28,520 bases of DNA from Hypsibius dujardini (Eukaryota; Tardigrada; Eutardigrada; Parachela; Hypsibiidae). The translations under genes and the position numbers were made by a program. Positions 1 through 11,256 of this stretch are shown here, piece by piece; the stretch's first letter is position 1, and every line of letters begins with the position of its first letter. Under the pieces are notes generated by a model. It was not told where the DNA came from and made no database searches. It saw only the letters and a program-made list of their open reading frames with translations. The stretch lies in contig LRSR01007154.1 in assembly GCA_001579985.1 (NCBI GenBank), positions 1 through 28,520 on the forward strand. The letters run 5' to 3'.

Positions 1-139
1 GAATGAATGAATGAATGAATGAATGAATGAATGAATGAATGAATGAATGAATGAATGAATGAATGAATGAATGAATGAATGAATGAATGATTGAATGGAT
101 GAATGGTTGAATGGATGAATGAATGAAGGAATGAATGAA
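1..139. repeat. (GAAT)n tetranucleotide microsatellite
   Basis: Perfect GAAT repeats run from the window edge to about base 89, then decay into GAAT/GGAT/GGTT variants up to about 139. The array is cut by the window start, so its true length is unknown. It lies just beyond the stop codon of the minus-strand gene that ends at 160 and so falls in that gene's 3' flank or 3' UTR. Short reading frames through it are repeat translations, not genes. Confidence 0.97.
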
Positions 140-159
140 CATTTATGTGACGCCATGAA

Positions 160-1871
160 CTATGCATCCGTTGAACTGTCCATACCGAGCTTGCTGAACT
201 TGGCCTTTTTGGGCAACCTGTCACGAACAGCTGGAAACAAAACAAATAAGTATTTAGTAGGCAGATCTTTTAAACAAAAACAAGGTTATCCAGGTTCAGT
301 TACCTTTCAACTTGCGCAAAAGTCTCGCTTCTTTCTTCTTCAATAAATCGACACCTTCTGTTTCCTCCTCCACGACTGAAGCACGTTTGCCTAAAAACAT
401 ATCTTCACAGTTCCACGAAACAGATCATTATCGAGGCACCTTTGTATAAAGTGCTGATGGTTGATTTTCGTTTCCGAGTTGACTTTCCCAGCAGTTCTCC
501 GGTGGCCATTTTCGCGCCCGAGTTCTGCTCCTGCTTGATGTCAATAGTGGCGCTGCTGGTGGGCTCCTGCGCATTCGATGTCTTATGACCTTTTCACATA
601 AAACAAAGAAATTGATCAATTGTGCAGTATTTTTCATTTCTACATATTTCCTTTAGTCGTGAACACGTGCTATTTTGATTGCTTGTTTTTATATTTCTTT
701 TCCAGCTGACAGCTTCCGTTGCTTTCTGTTCTAATGTTTGGCAATACTGAAATATTACGGTGAAGCATACCTTGATTCAAATGAAGCTGGAAGTCTGAGT
801 CCAAGTTAATGATGTCTGACTCTTCGGATGTTTGTTCTTGTTCGTAAAGGACACCGTTGCCAGCATCACTAGCGCTCAGATAGATTTCGATCAATCGGCG
901 ACGTTCTTTGGAGACTCCGTCTGATTTCTCTTGGGCTGAGACTTTGCATTTCTTTCGAAGCTCGCCCTTGAATGTAGTCGGTTCCTGAATCGAAGCAACA
1001 GTGAACAGCAAGAACGTTTGTCACTTGATTTGTGAAGAAGTGGTATTAAATTATTAACAAATATCAAATAAAATAACTCCGCCGATTAAATTTGTTTTGA
1101 ACATTTTCGTCACGTAAAACTAATAAAAGTGTGACCGCTTGACTAATCAATAATAAGAATAAAATACAGTGAAAATAATACATAATAAATGCAATATCAT
1201 CAGTCTTCATTTGTTTTAAACGGTAGGCTTAGAATATTTTGCGAAAACATTAGATTAATCTCGTTATTCTGTTCTCTTCTCAGTCAGAAAATTGAAACCG
1301 TCAAAAACCCAAAAGGCATAATTGTAAAAACATTTCTTGATTTAATACTTCACAACAATCAGCAAATCAATTGAAGAATCAATTATTACCAGTGACGCAA
1401 GCTGCCAATCAACGCATTCAATCAATCAAGCCTACACAAACCTGAGAATTTCGCTGCTGCTCCAGCTGCGAAAAAAGTTGATCCATCTTCGCCGGATCCG
1501 TGTTAACACCCATAATTTCAGCCTCACACCGGTTGAATTTTTTGTTCCAGCGCAAACGGACCTGCATTCCGGTTTCCAGATACGTTTTTCCAGCGTAGGA
1601 CTGAAGCATTGAGAATCGTGGCTGAATGTAGAACCTTTTCAGCTGCCTCGGGGCAAGTTTGTGGACCAGTCCGTCGGCATACAAAAACACGACATAATTT
1701 ACGGAAAAAAACAAAATTTAAACACCACACGCGGGAAAAAAAACTAAAAGCGTTAAGATAAACCACTCTACCTCCTCTCTGTTTGGAAGCTTCCAACATG
1801 TTGATAAATGATTGAGGAACCACCTCGTTGTTTTCCGGGTCCGATGGAGTTTTCATCAGTTTTTCAGGCAT
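160..1871 (-). CDS. Multi-exon gene for a basic, Lys/Glu-rich protein of unknown function
   Basis: I do not recognise the family. Four downstream exons are well supported: 984-771, 589-440, 390-304 and 230-160 (stop TAG at 162-160). Each has an AG acceptor and GT donor, and phases agree at every join (1/1/1). An exon ending at 1442 (CAG before GTTTGT) joins the 984 exon in phase 0. It encodes a stretch with GMQVRLRW and CEAEIMGV, loosely like the first strands of a Tudor/agenet fold (weak). A likely first exon starts with ATG at 1871 (MPEKLMKTPSDPENNE) and has a GAG/GTAGAG donor near 1771, but its phase does not match the next exon, so that junction is unresolved: alternative donor, alternative start or a one-base error. 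The C-terminal half is rich in Lys, Arg and Glu (GKSTRKRK, KKKEARLLRKLK, LPKKAKF), which suggests a nuclear protein. Introns are 457, 181, 49 and 73 bp. It is divergent from the transposase-like gene at 2470. Confidence 0.62.
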
Positions 1872-2469
1872 TCTGACACATTCAATTTTCAGTCCAGAAA
1901 AAAGCGAGGGAGAAAAAGAAACAAAAAGCCAGAGGAAAAAAATGAAAGTCGACCGTTGCGTTTTGCCTTTTTAGCACCGCCTCTTTATTTAGACCAGCCA
2001 ATGCGAGGCTCTCAATTTTCGCAGTTGTCCAATCATAAATAGTGGTTCTAAATGAGATCGATTCATTGGCCTTTTTTCCCTCTAATTTCGGAAAAAGCTG
2101 GCCGTGTCTTTGTTGCAAACCCGCGTTGAATGAATCGTGCCAGTAACCACAATACTGTCAATAGTGTAGCATATTGTCATCACAAGGTCTCAGTGTTTAC
2201 CTGAGTAGAAAATTGTTGTGATCGCTTTTAGTTTTTTATCACTACAAATCTGTTTAAGTTTTGAAACTTCATTACTCCCATGCTCCGTTTTGCACTGTGG
2301 TGAACATTTATTGGCTTTCTAATTCATTACTGCTGTTTTTGGAACGAGCTGCATTTCGCCAGAAAAAAAGTGACAAGTGATCTGGTACGTACACGTGAAA
2401 GCCATCGTGTCATGTGATTTGAGAGATTGAGGGATTAATTTCAAACTTTTCTGCTTTGTTTAGCGAAAA
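1872..2469. other. Intergenic spacer between two divergent genes
   Basis: About 600 bp separates the putative start of the minus-strand gene (1871) from the first ATG of the plus-strand transposase-like gene (2470). It must hold both promoters if both genes are real. I see no clear TATA box, repeat or additional exon. Short open frames here (1812-2042 plus, 1882-2118 minus) are low-complexity and not supported. Confidence 0.4.
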
Positions 2470-2878
2470 ATGCCTCAAATGTCGGCCCTCCGGTATTCCG
2501 TCCTTCGCGCTGCAATGCGCAGAAAAGCAAACGCAATCCAGCCTAACGCATCCACACAAAACGATGCTCATGTACCGCAGTCTGCTCAGTTTGCAGCAGG
2601 TAACACGCGACCGGATCCGCAGATGATCGATCAATCAAGCGATGAGGGAGATAACGATGAATCCTTTTCAATCTCCGCGAGCAGTGACTCTGACGATGAT
2701 GCTATCGACAATCATTCCTCATCGGACGAGCCGCCACGTGAGTCAACTTCATATTAACGATATTAGTGCCAGGTCTCAAACACGGAGACAATAAACAATA
2801 GACGACCCAATCAAAAACAGAACGGCAGGCCTAAGGATTTACCAGACCTTACAGACAAGCTGATAGACAAACAGACGA

Positions 2879-2918
<40 letters not shown>
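2879..2918. repeat. (ACAG)n microsatellite in intron 1
   Basis: About ten near-perfect ACAG units lie inside intron 1 (2738-2978) of the transposase-derived gene, with degenerate copies on both sides (about 2850-2946). Long Cys/Leu/Val-rich minus-strand reading frames here are repeat translation artefacts. Confidence 0.95.
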
Positions 2919-2919
<1 letters not shown>

Positions 2920-4935
2920 GAGAGACAAGCATTCAAACAGACAGACGATAACCTGTGATTGAAAGTTAAATTTTTCAGATTCAGTTTTTCGAGAAAAACA
3001 GAACACATCTGGCTGGCGCGTCAGTGAAGTCTGCGCAATGTTGCTTTGTATTTCGAAAAAACACGGAATCGCCAATTCTGTCTTGAACCAAATTCTGTCT
3101 CTGGTTGCGCTCATAACCTCAACTCCCAAACACCTGGATGACAGCTGCCTGACTGTGCCGAAATGCGTCCGCGGGGCCGTGAAGTTGCTGAATCTCAATG
3201 GCGGGGCGTGTCAACGGAACGTTTATATCTGTCCACGCCAAATATTCTCTCGGAAGCGTGGCGAACCGGTATTTGCCCGGGAAGTGTGCGGCTTTACACT
3301 GAGGGAAACTGGCGAAGAGCCAAGCTCCTATCATTGCGATTGATGTGGACACGACTGGGACCGGGCAACGGTCAACAAGGACGGCAACCATTTTGTAACC
3401 TGCCCTGTCAATTGGATTGTCCAGACGACGATGGGCAAATTTGGGCCCTATGTTTCTTTGCCCAGAGAGCCTGCAAACGGCGCTATGGGCGACATCGCTG
3501 ACGGAAAGCGTTACCGCGACATGGATCTTCAAGGATCGGATTTGGCAGTGCTGGTGCACTCTGATGGTGGAGACCTGAGCAAAAGCACCCAGAAGAAGCT
3601 TTATCTGATTTTTGTTCAGTGTATGAATGTCCTTTGGAGATTGCGCAGAACTTGCTGGTTTCTGCAGAGTATTTGGTCGGGGTTGTACCTGCCAAAAGAC
3701 CGAGAGGCCTTCTTCGTGGAGTTGACGAAACAGCTGACTGAACTCCAGCCTGGCTCGGTGGATTACCGTCCGATTTCTTGGACAGACCAAAACGGGGTCG
3801 AACAATTGTCTTCTGTTTACCCTCACTCGCTCCTGATGGATTCGCCCGAGAGAGCTGCTGTCAGTGGCCACCTAGCACATTCGGCCAAGCAAGGCTGCAT
3901 CTATTGTGAGCAGGTGCGTAATAATAATTTACTCGTTAATGCAAATTTGATGATAATCGCGTGCAAAGCCAATACTTCATTTCATTACCGTAACGATTAT
4001 TTAATCACATATATTTTAATTCATTTAAAATTGTTGAAAAATCAGCTATAAATCTTAAATAAAATGTTTTTGTTACACCGTGAATTAAAAAAACCGTATT
4101 CAAAATCATATCATAATTTAGAAAACTGAAAACACTTCAAATATTAAATTAGTTTTTTATCATTATACAGGTTTTAGCAGCGTTTTTGTTCTATTAAAAA
4201 ACAAAGTAATTGTTGCCACTGAAATCTTTTGTCGTAACGGCATCGGTTATGTTGTTGTTTTGTGTTGTTTTTCAGGTTGGAATCTGCATTCGCCATCGAA
4301 TTTGCTATCCCTTTGATCAGGCTGCTGCAATGAAAACGCATGCAGCAATCATGGAAATGGCTCGGCAGTGGGACGATTTGTCGTCCAGAGAGCGGAAACA
4401 ACTGAGAACAACCCGATCTACCCATGGTTTTAAACGCCATTCTGTGGTGATGAAGTGGGAGAAGTTCGATGTCGTGGAGGGTTTCTGTTTAGACATTATG
4501 CACGGAATTGATGAAGGAGTGGCAAAATACTTCTTGTGCCTATTGGTGGATCCCGACTCTACCATTTTCAAATTGACAGCCAGGCAGCATGGTGAAATTG
4601 AGGCCCTTTGGCAGTCAATTGTTCCGTCTGGCAATAAAAATCGCCGACCTCGACCTCTGCGGGAATACAAAAACTACAAAGCTCACGAACTTCGGTTTTT
4701 TCTGCTGTACGGTCTGCCATACATAACAAGAAACGTCGTCACCAAGGAAGCATACAAAGTATTCTGCATTGCTTCGAATATCGCCTACATTTGCACCCTC
4801 GATGAGCTCGCACCTATCCACTTGGACATCTTGGAGGAGCTGTGCCCACAATTCGTGAAGCAGTTTGAGACTGTTTTCGGTGAATCGGAGATGAAATTTT
4901 CCATCCATCTCATGTCGCACGTCTGGTAAGTTGCG

Positions 4936-5036
4936 TCTGTGTGTGTGTTTGTGTGTCTGTGTCTGTGTCTGTGTCTGTGTTTTTGTCTATGTCTGTGTTT
5001 GTGTTTGTGTTTTTATTCGTCTGTGTCTCTGTCTAG
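4936..5036. repeat. (TGTGTC/TGTGTT)n simple repeat in intron 3
   Basis: Imperfect TGTGTC, TGTGTT and TGTTTT units fill most of the first half of intron 3 (4926-5155) of the transposase-derived gene. The intron's donor (GTAAGT after GTCTG) and acceptor (CTCTGCAG) are intact. Confidence 0.9.
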
Positions 5037-5918
5037 TCTGGATCTGTTTCTGGTTTTGTAACTGATTTTATACATCTGACGGCATCTGTGTCTGCGTTTA
5101 TGACTGCCTGTATCTGATTTAACGCACTTCAATGATGAATGGTCTCACTCTGCAGGTTTGCAGCGACTTTATTTGGTCCTCTGTCACACGTTTCGTGTTA
5201 CGGCCCTGAAGATGGCATCGGAAAAATATCGCGGAAAGTTCTCTCGATGAACAACACCAGCAAACACATTATGAACGCCTTTTTGCACTTGACTCGGAGC
5301 ACGCTCATCGTGGAGGAAGTGGCAGATGGTGGTCTTTCGGTGGATCATCGCATGTCAAAATTAGCATGCAGAGTTTTGGGACGTAACTCTTCTGTTTTCA
5401 AAACGAAGGATTGTTATGGAACTTGCAGTTTGATAGGAAAGCCCACTTGCATACTGCCCGCATCTGATTATCCTGATATCATTGTGTCCGTCGAGCCATA
5501 TCAGGAACGCCCCACTTCCTCAAGAATCCACACGTTCAACGCGGCTTTGCTGAACGCCGGTTTCCGCATTCGAGTATCACAACCTGGGCATCGGTACACC
5601 GGTCGGAACGAAAGTATGGTGATGGACGAGGATGGAAATTTTCTAGAGATTGAATCCGTGATTGCCTTGTTGGATAAATCATATAGTGCGGTCGTAGGCA
5701 CTTTTGTGCGGGCTAACCGGTTGACTAGTTTGGCCGAGAACAAACGGCCCGTATACGGTACACAAACTGTGCCCGTGAGACATTTTGTTCGTGTTGTTCG
5801 GTCAGCGGTGAAGCATTTTTGTAAAACCAGTTCCATTTGTAAACCAGTTGTTATTTTGAAGCAGGAAGGAGACGCATTTGTCATTAGCCCTTCGTCTAGT
5901 GCTTTTCGCCCTACGTAA

Positions 5919-6416
5919 CTGTCAGTTTGGTGTGACAAATCAAACCATAAAATGTCCACTGGTCATCTTTTCCTGCTAAAAATGTGTGATAATTTCCAAA
6001 GCCCGGTCTTACAACTTAAAGCATTTGTAGTACCTAACAAAAAACTTACGAATTTTATCAGTGTACATTAAAATTTATAAGGGTCTATAACATTTTATAT
6101 GGCCTACAGCAGAAAAATATAAGGTATTATCTTGGGTTATATATTTTTTCTGATATTCAAAATCTCATGTTCACTAGGGTAAGCCTCCTATTATTAAACA
6201 TTTTTGAAAATGACTTGAGATCCCAAATGGGCCTTGCAAATCAGACCAGCACTACCAAACAAGTTTGGAATGATGAGGAATACCAGGCCAAATGTTGAAT
6301 TCAAATTTTCAAAAAGCTTGTTGCCCCTTTGACCATCCCGGCCTTGCTTTGACAGGTCTTGATTCCGACTCACATGGACTCTAAACAAACAACCCTGTAG
6401 ATGGGACAAGTAGGTT
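5919..6416. other. Non-coding spacer after the transposase-derived gene
   Basis: AT-rich 3' flank with no supported gene. A 71-codon minus-strand frame at 6409-6194 has no recognisable motif, splice context or duplicate and was not accepted. Confidence 0.4.
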
Positions 6417-6418
6417 TA

Positions 6419-7384
6419 CCGGATTCGGGAACGCTTTTGAAACCAAAATTTCCACGCCTCAGCAGTGAGAACGCACACAGCAATAAAAAATTGAAACGCC
6501 AAAATATCGCAAATTCTGTTGGCTACAAAATGAGTGCTGATAAATAGGTGTTTAAACTAATTACGGCCTTGCCGTAAATCGTTTTGTGAACCCCGGTGGA
6601 ATTAGGGCGTGGCCCAGCAAAGTGAAGAATCTGTTTTTTTGTTTGCGTGACAGTTAAACAAACCGTTCTTGTTCAGTGTTCTTCCTTTTATATAAAAATT
6701 TGAAACAGTTATTTTTAAGCTCTGCTTTTGGGCTATCTTAAGCCACAAATTAATCTTGATAACAGTTTTGGTTTTTTATGAAGCCGTTTTGGTTTTTGAA
6801 GCCGTCAATCTTAAAAACCTCTCAAAGTTGCACCAATTTTGATATTGCGAGTCCCATTTTTAAGGTTCAATTCATCCTCTAGAAAGATTCATTTTTTTGG
6901 CTATTTGAAGACCTGAAACCATAGCAGAAGATTGATATCAAAATGGTCGCGAGCATGCGTCAGGTTGGAAGCTGCGAACCGCGAATCAAAGAGACCTTTT
7001 TAAAAAGCAATGTTTATTGACAAAAGTTTTTGAAAATTCTATCAGATTATTGTGGTCTGCATTTCTCATAAATGCAACCACCTCATGAAATGTTTGTTTT
7101 TCTTTGCACATTCATTGCGGGCTATTCAAAACAGGTTTAGATTTTTTAGAAGAAAATATTTTTGCGGGAGTACATGAGGTGTGGCGTGGCATTTGGTTGA
7201 GGTTGGGTCCCTCAAAGATTTTTGTCTGGCATTCTCCAAAGTATAGGTAGAACTTCGTTTTTCCTTCTGTAATAGATGCTCATATGCACAGGCTTGTCGA
7301 GAAAAGAAATTCAAGATAGTGTCGTTAATATTAACAGAGAAAATAACGGTTCTATTTCTGTCTCAAAAGCATTCCCGAACCCGG
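6419..7384. mobile_element. 966-bp inverted-repeat element flanked by TA (Tc1/mariner-type MITE candidate)
   Basis: The left end reads CCGGATTCGGGAACGCTTTT and the right end is its near reverse complement, so the terminal repeats match at about 20 of 22 positions. TA dinucleotides flank both ends (6417-6418 and 7385-7386), as expected for a TA target duplication. The interior is AT-rich and has no credible transposase frame, so it would be non-autonomous. TA is common by chance, so the superfamily is tentative. Confidence 0.55.
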
Positions 7385-7780
7385 TAGTGCTCACCCTACT
7401 TTATCCATATCACCCAACTCATTCTGTTCTTGGAAGTAAAGATATTATTTTCACATACAGTTTCACTACTGTCTTGTTCCTTTTTCGAACACAAACACAT
7501 ATATATAAATATATCAAAGACAAACGGACGAGGTTCAAGGACGACGTCCCGATTTGTTAGCTAATGAAGTAAAACAAAAAAAACACTTCAGTACTTCACA
7601 ACGAGTGCTTAACAACGAACGAACACAGTTACATAATAACTAATAACGATGACAGGGTCTGTTGATCCCACATAGATTATTTCAAAAGAGTTGTAAGGGG
7701 ACGTTTACAAAGCTGCTCAATGTTCGTTCTAGACATTTAACCACCATTCAGCTAGGTGACGGTGCTTGGCGTTGGACCGG

Positions 7781-10145
7781 CTATCCGATTCGGATCCAAT
7801 TTTCATAAATTCTCTGGGCTTCCGGAAGGAGTTCGCTAGCCGATTTGCGCTTGTCCTTCTCGAATGCGAGGCAATACGCAATAACACTCCCCAAATCCCT
7901 CAGGTCATGACGCGACCGCGAAACGACGGGGAACACCCGTTTGTCACAGACTTTCTGTGCAAAACTTTTGGCGTCGGAGACCACATATGGGACATTGACG
8001 CCGTTATCTAAGCGTTCATCGTATGGCACGTCGCCACCGTTGAAGAGCTCGAGAACGACGCACCCGACACTGTACAGATCCGTGCTGCGCCCGACATTTG
8101 AGGGCTTGACTTTTGTGATGTAGGCGTAGCTCAGCATTTCCGGTGACATGTGTTTCAGGGTGCCACATTTGAGGTCCAGTCCGGACTGGTGGGTGCTTGT
8201 TTCTTGTAACAGTGCCATGTTTTCGAGATCGCCAATCTTGAGGGTGTTGCCGTCGGCTGACAAGAAAATATTCATGCCCTTTAGATCCCCATGGGCGATG
8301 CCTTTAGCGTGAAGGTAGGCAACCCCGCTGAGTATTTGAACACAATAGCCCGCAATGACCTTGCCCGTCAAGCCACTTTTGGCCTTCGCGTTCAGGGTCC
8401 CACCTGAAAAGGGAAAGGAAAATCTACTGTGAATAAAATATTTCCAACTTTGAGTTTAGACAAAAACGTCAATCACATAATCAGTCGAGCAGCCGGTACC
8501 TCCGTTTTCTCAGGATTTTGCCTGGATCTATTAAAAATTGCTCAAATAGCTTTAATCACGTGCTGATAACTTCAGACTTGTCAATGATCATGATATCCCC
8601 GTTCGTTATAAAAATTGTTCAAGTGATTGATCAAAGTCGATCAAGAATGCGTTATTTTGTTCACTGGACCGGTTATGTAGGGATGGCAATTACGCGGTTA
8701 ACCGTCTCAAACCGCGGTTTGAACCGAACCGAGTGACGCGGTTTGGAAAATAACCCAAACCGTTTAAATCGGTTCAGAATCCAAACCGTCCGGAATTACG
8801 CGGTTTGAAAACGAAACCGCCTACAAACCGAACCGGTTTAGAAACGCATATGCGTCGGACAGGGAAGATGATCAAAGTTATTATGAGCAAGTTGCTACAT
8901 TTTCAAGTCAGTATTGCGGTTGCAAAGAGAATAATCCCAGTTTACCGGTGCACAATTTCTTTTCCATTTTTACCAATCAGCTCACACTGACAGCTTTGTA
9001 GTTTCTCACTAGTTTCCTGCATTGTGCATGGTCTAATTTTGACTATCCTTTTTTCCAAACATGCTTTCGAATCGTGTCGGTTTCAGCCAACCGACCATTT
9101 CTTTGGCAGCACAAGTGCGGCGGGATGAATTTTGTTAAATTGTATTGCCCACATTTTAAACCAGTATGTACACTTTGTCGCGTAACCCAAACCGCTCAAA
9201 CCGTTACCGTAACGGTTTGAACCGTGTGGTGCGGTTTGAAGTTTGACCCAAACCACTTGACGCGGTTTGGAATTCTAACCGATTACGATTAAGCGGTTTG
9301 GAATTCAAACCGCCCACGACCCAAACCGCCAAACCCAAACCGCGTAATTGCCATCCCTAGGTTATGGTGTCGTGAGTTGGGGCCGGTAAATGAAAACGTA
9401 AAAACATAGGACCACTCATGATTTGAAGAATAAACAGTGATTAAAACTAATGAGCCTTTCCACTAAAATATGAAAAAGATGAGCAAAATAAACAATTCAC
9501 CATAATACATAATATATAAAGTTTATAATTTTCAGAATGGAACCTCATTTGTATACAGGTATATCATATGGATTATATATTTGCAGGTTTAAGAGGCTGA
9601 TGGGCAAGCTTACCAGGATAGAACTCCATCAGGACTCCCCTTAAGGGACAAGTCAATGGACGACCGTCGGTGCCACGGGGCAGCGATCCCGTTGCTACAT
9701 AATGGACTACGTTGTGGTGGTTCAGCGTTATCAAGCGGTCCAGCTTTATCAAGCGGTCCGGCTTTATCGGGTTGTCTTTGGTCGTTTCTCCCATCTGTTG
9801 GGAGGAATGCAAACTTTTCAGCGCCAGCTTGGTGTTGGTTCCTCGGTAAGAAATAACACGATTTTCCCCGATGCCTGGTTCTGGTGCCTTTTCATGAGCT
9901 ATGATGGTGATCTTCACCACACTGCCGAAGGCGCCGGAATAGATGAATTCAGTTGTTGTGAAATAAATCTCGCCCTGATTGTCGCTGCTTAGGTACGGTC
10001 CCTCAGGCTGCAAGTGGTCGTCCTCGTCCTCGTCGAGATTAAAGAGGATTCTGTCAACCACCTTGAGACGAGAAACGTCATTCGACTTGGGCGGCCCATT
10101 TATTCCGCTCTTTGATGACCGGACTAGCAGGATTAATTTTGTCAA
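7781..10145 (-). CDS. Protein kinase-like gene, copy A (non-RD, HGD/DLE type)
   Basis: Two exons are certain: an N-lobe exon ending at 9614 (GT donor) and a C-lobe exon 8403-7781 (acceptor TTTTCAG, stop TAG). They join in phase 1 and create a hinge reading LMEFYPGGTLN. The N-lobe has a glycine loop SGAFGSVV, the ATP-binding lysine in LALKSL and HHNVVHYV. The C-lobe has YLHAKGIAHGDLKGMNIFL: the catalytic Asp and Asn of HRDxxxxN are kept but Arg is Gly. DFG is replaced by DLE, and the APE motif reads SPE. The closest group by eye is MAP3K/STE11-like. The frame is open to an in-frame TAG just upstream of 10145, with no ATG before the glycine loop. At the codon where copy B has ATG, copy A has GTC. 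So the start is lost, lies in an unidentified upstream exon, or the gene continues from the upstream pseudokinase gene. The intron carries a hAT-like MITE (8678-9359). Confidence 0.75.
8678..9359. mobile_element. 682-bp non-autonomous hAT-like MITE with CGGTTT arrays
   Basis: Ends are TAGGGATGGCAATTACGCGG and its exact reverse complement. A 7-bp direct repeat GGTTATG flanks the element (8671-8677 and 9360-9366), close to the 8-bp duplication typical of hAT. Both subterminal regions are packed with CGGTTT/AAACCG motifs in both orientations, a pattern seen in hAT transposase-binding zones. The middle has no transposase frame. It sits in the intron of kinase copy A; the matching intron of copy B (about 20753-21288) lacks it. 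Confidence 0.85.
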
Positions 10146-11256
10146 CTACTCTGACTGACTGTTTTTTTAGGTGCGACTGAATTTGTACTTGCTAATATTG
10201 CTACGTATATTCATAAAGAGGTCGACATAGTGAGAAATTGCTTATTGTATAATTGAAAGATTCAGTGTGATGCATACGGTTTGTGATGCTATGCCGCGTT
10301 TGGGTTCGAAAAATGTTCAGTAATAATTATTGGAATTGTATTAAATTAGGAAACGCCACGACAAGTTTTTTTAAATTATACAAATTTTGACCGTATGTTC
10401 CTAATGTAAAACAACAACAGCTTCACTGTGCCTTAGTACAGAGGTTAGACCACTTGATGGTACTCAGTTTTTAATTATTTGAGGCGTGCACAATTTCACT
10501 TAAAATTTTTTAAAACACGCTCGATTTGAAGCCCCTGCCTCTCTAGCATAAGTTTGGTAAGTTATGGTCAAGATCGCAAAGCGTTTTTAATTTTAATTTG
10601 GTCTAAATTCGGCCAAACCGCGTGACCCGTTTCAAACCTGCCATTTTAGTAGTAAAACCTGCCAATGTAGTAGCTGACTTGGCGGGCTGTCTCGAAATTG
10701 CCCATACGACAAGCTTGTCCAGCGCGTGACATCCTTAGCACTGATTAGCCCAGCGACCGGATTGGGCGCGAAACTGTTTTTCTCTCTAGATTCACACTTT
10801 CCATAGCTTTCCGTCTTTTTGGAAGTATATAAAGCAAGGTCTGCCACCTTAAGAAATATCAGTTCCTTCTCGGCAACAAACAGTTCTAACAATTTGTTTT
10901 TCTATTGGTTTTGGCCGTCTTCGATGACCGTATTCCCCTTCGGCGTTCGCAATGCCAAAAGAAATAAAACTTTTACTCCCCGTGAAATGGGTACTCGTGT
11001 TTGAATAAGAGCCAAGAGACCCGGAAGTGTTATGGAGCATGTGTTGGGTTTATGAGATTTGGAAATCAGATAAGGCGCCCTGTGTAAGTGTGAAAATGAG
11101 TCACTGCGTACCATCAAGTGGTTTAACATCTGTAAATCCTATTTGAAAATGGGAAATGAAATATCTGTCAGGTTGCTTTTGAAAACCGAAATGAATGTTA
11201 GTGACACCTAAAAATGTTTGGCTTGCTCATGTGGTCAGCAGGAATATAAGCCCGAA
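10146..11256. other. Spacer between the pseudokinase and kinase-like genes, copy A
   Basis: No supported exon. The spacer aligns with 21791-22731 of copy B except for a TA-flanked inverted-repeat element at 10439-11132. If the two kinase-like genes are transcribed separately, this region must contain the promoter of the downstream one. If they form one transcript, it is an intron. The sequence alone does not settle this. Confidence 0.5.
10439..11132. mobile_element. 694-bp TA-inserted MITE with about 29-bp terminal repeats
   Basis: The left end CAGAGGTTAGACCACTTGAT and the right end (reverse complement CAGATGTTAAACCACTTGAT) match over about 29 bp with few differences. TA flanks both sides (10437-10438 and 11133-11134). 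Copy B provides the empty site: around 22206-22232 it reads CTTCAGTAACTTGTATTTGG, with one TA where copy A has the element. This supports a TA target duplication and thus a Tc1/mariner-type origin. No transposase is encoded. Confidence 0.82.

Larger units (their letters stand above)
2470..5918 (+). pseudogene. tnp2-like (En/Spm-type) transposase-derived gene, four exons, one in-frame TGA
   Basis: Exons are 2470-2737, 2979-3913, 4276-4925 and 5156-5918 (stop TAA). All borders are GT/AG and phases agree (1, 0, 2), giving 872 codons with the stop. Residues 1 to about 90 are an acidic Ser/Asp-rich leader. Next come a Zn-knuckle region (YHCD, then TGA at 3341-3343, codon 211, then CGHDW), a DDE-like core starting VLVHSDGG (about 280-287), a GCIYC knuckle followed by a YP motif across the second intron, and FCLDIMHG (about 471-478), which matches the conserved D-x-M-H motif of the tnp2 family. 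Conserved blocks around LMSHVWFAATLFGPLSH span intron 3. Family assignment is by motif memory. The single TGA is the only break, so this is a very young pseudogene, a sequence error or a readthrough gene. No terminal inverted repeats were found, so it may be a domesticated copy. Confidence 0.8.

Noticed and set aside
1524-1871. 115-codon minus-strand frame read straight through 1871-1524
   Set aside because: It runs through a likely intron, and the downstream part is a shadow of the better frame (GMQVRLRW, CEAEIMGV).
2811-3198. Long minus-strand Cys/Leu/Val-rich open frames
   Set aside because: They are translations of the ACAG microsatellite and the antisense of the transposase-derived gene.
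3341-3343. TGA as a selenocysteine codon
   Set aside because: This family is not known to contain selenocysteine and I saw no clear SECIS hairpin. A point mutation or base-call error is simpler, so it is kept only as something to check.
3119-3871. 250-codon minus-strand open frame
   Set aside because: It is wholly antisense to the well-supported exon 2 of the transposase-derived gene and shows no motif.
9656-9992. Plus-strand frames opposite the kinase N-lobe exon
   Set aside because: Antisense shadows; the same frames occur opposite the copy B exon at 21331-21784.
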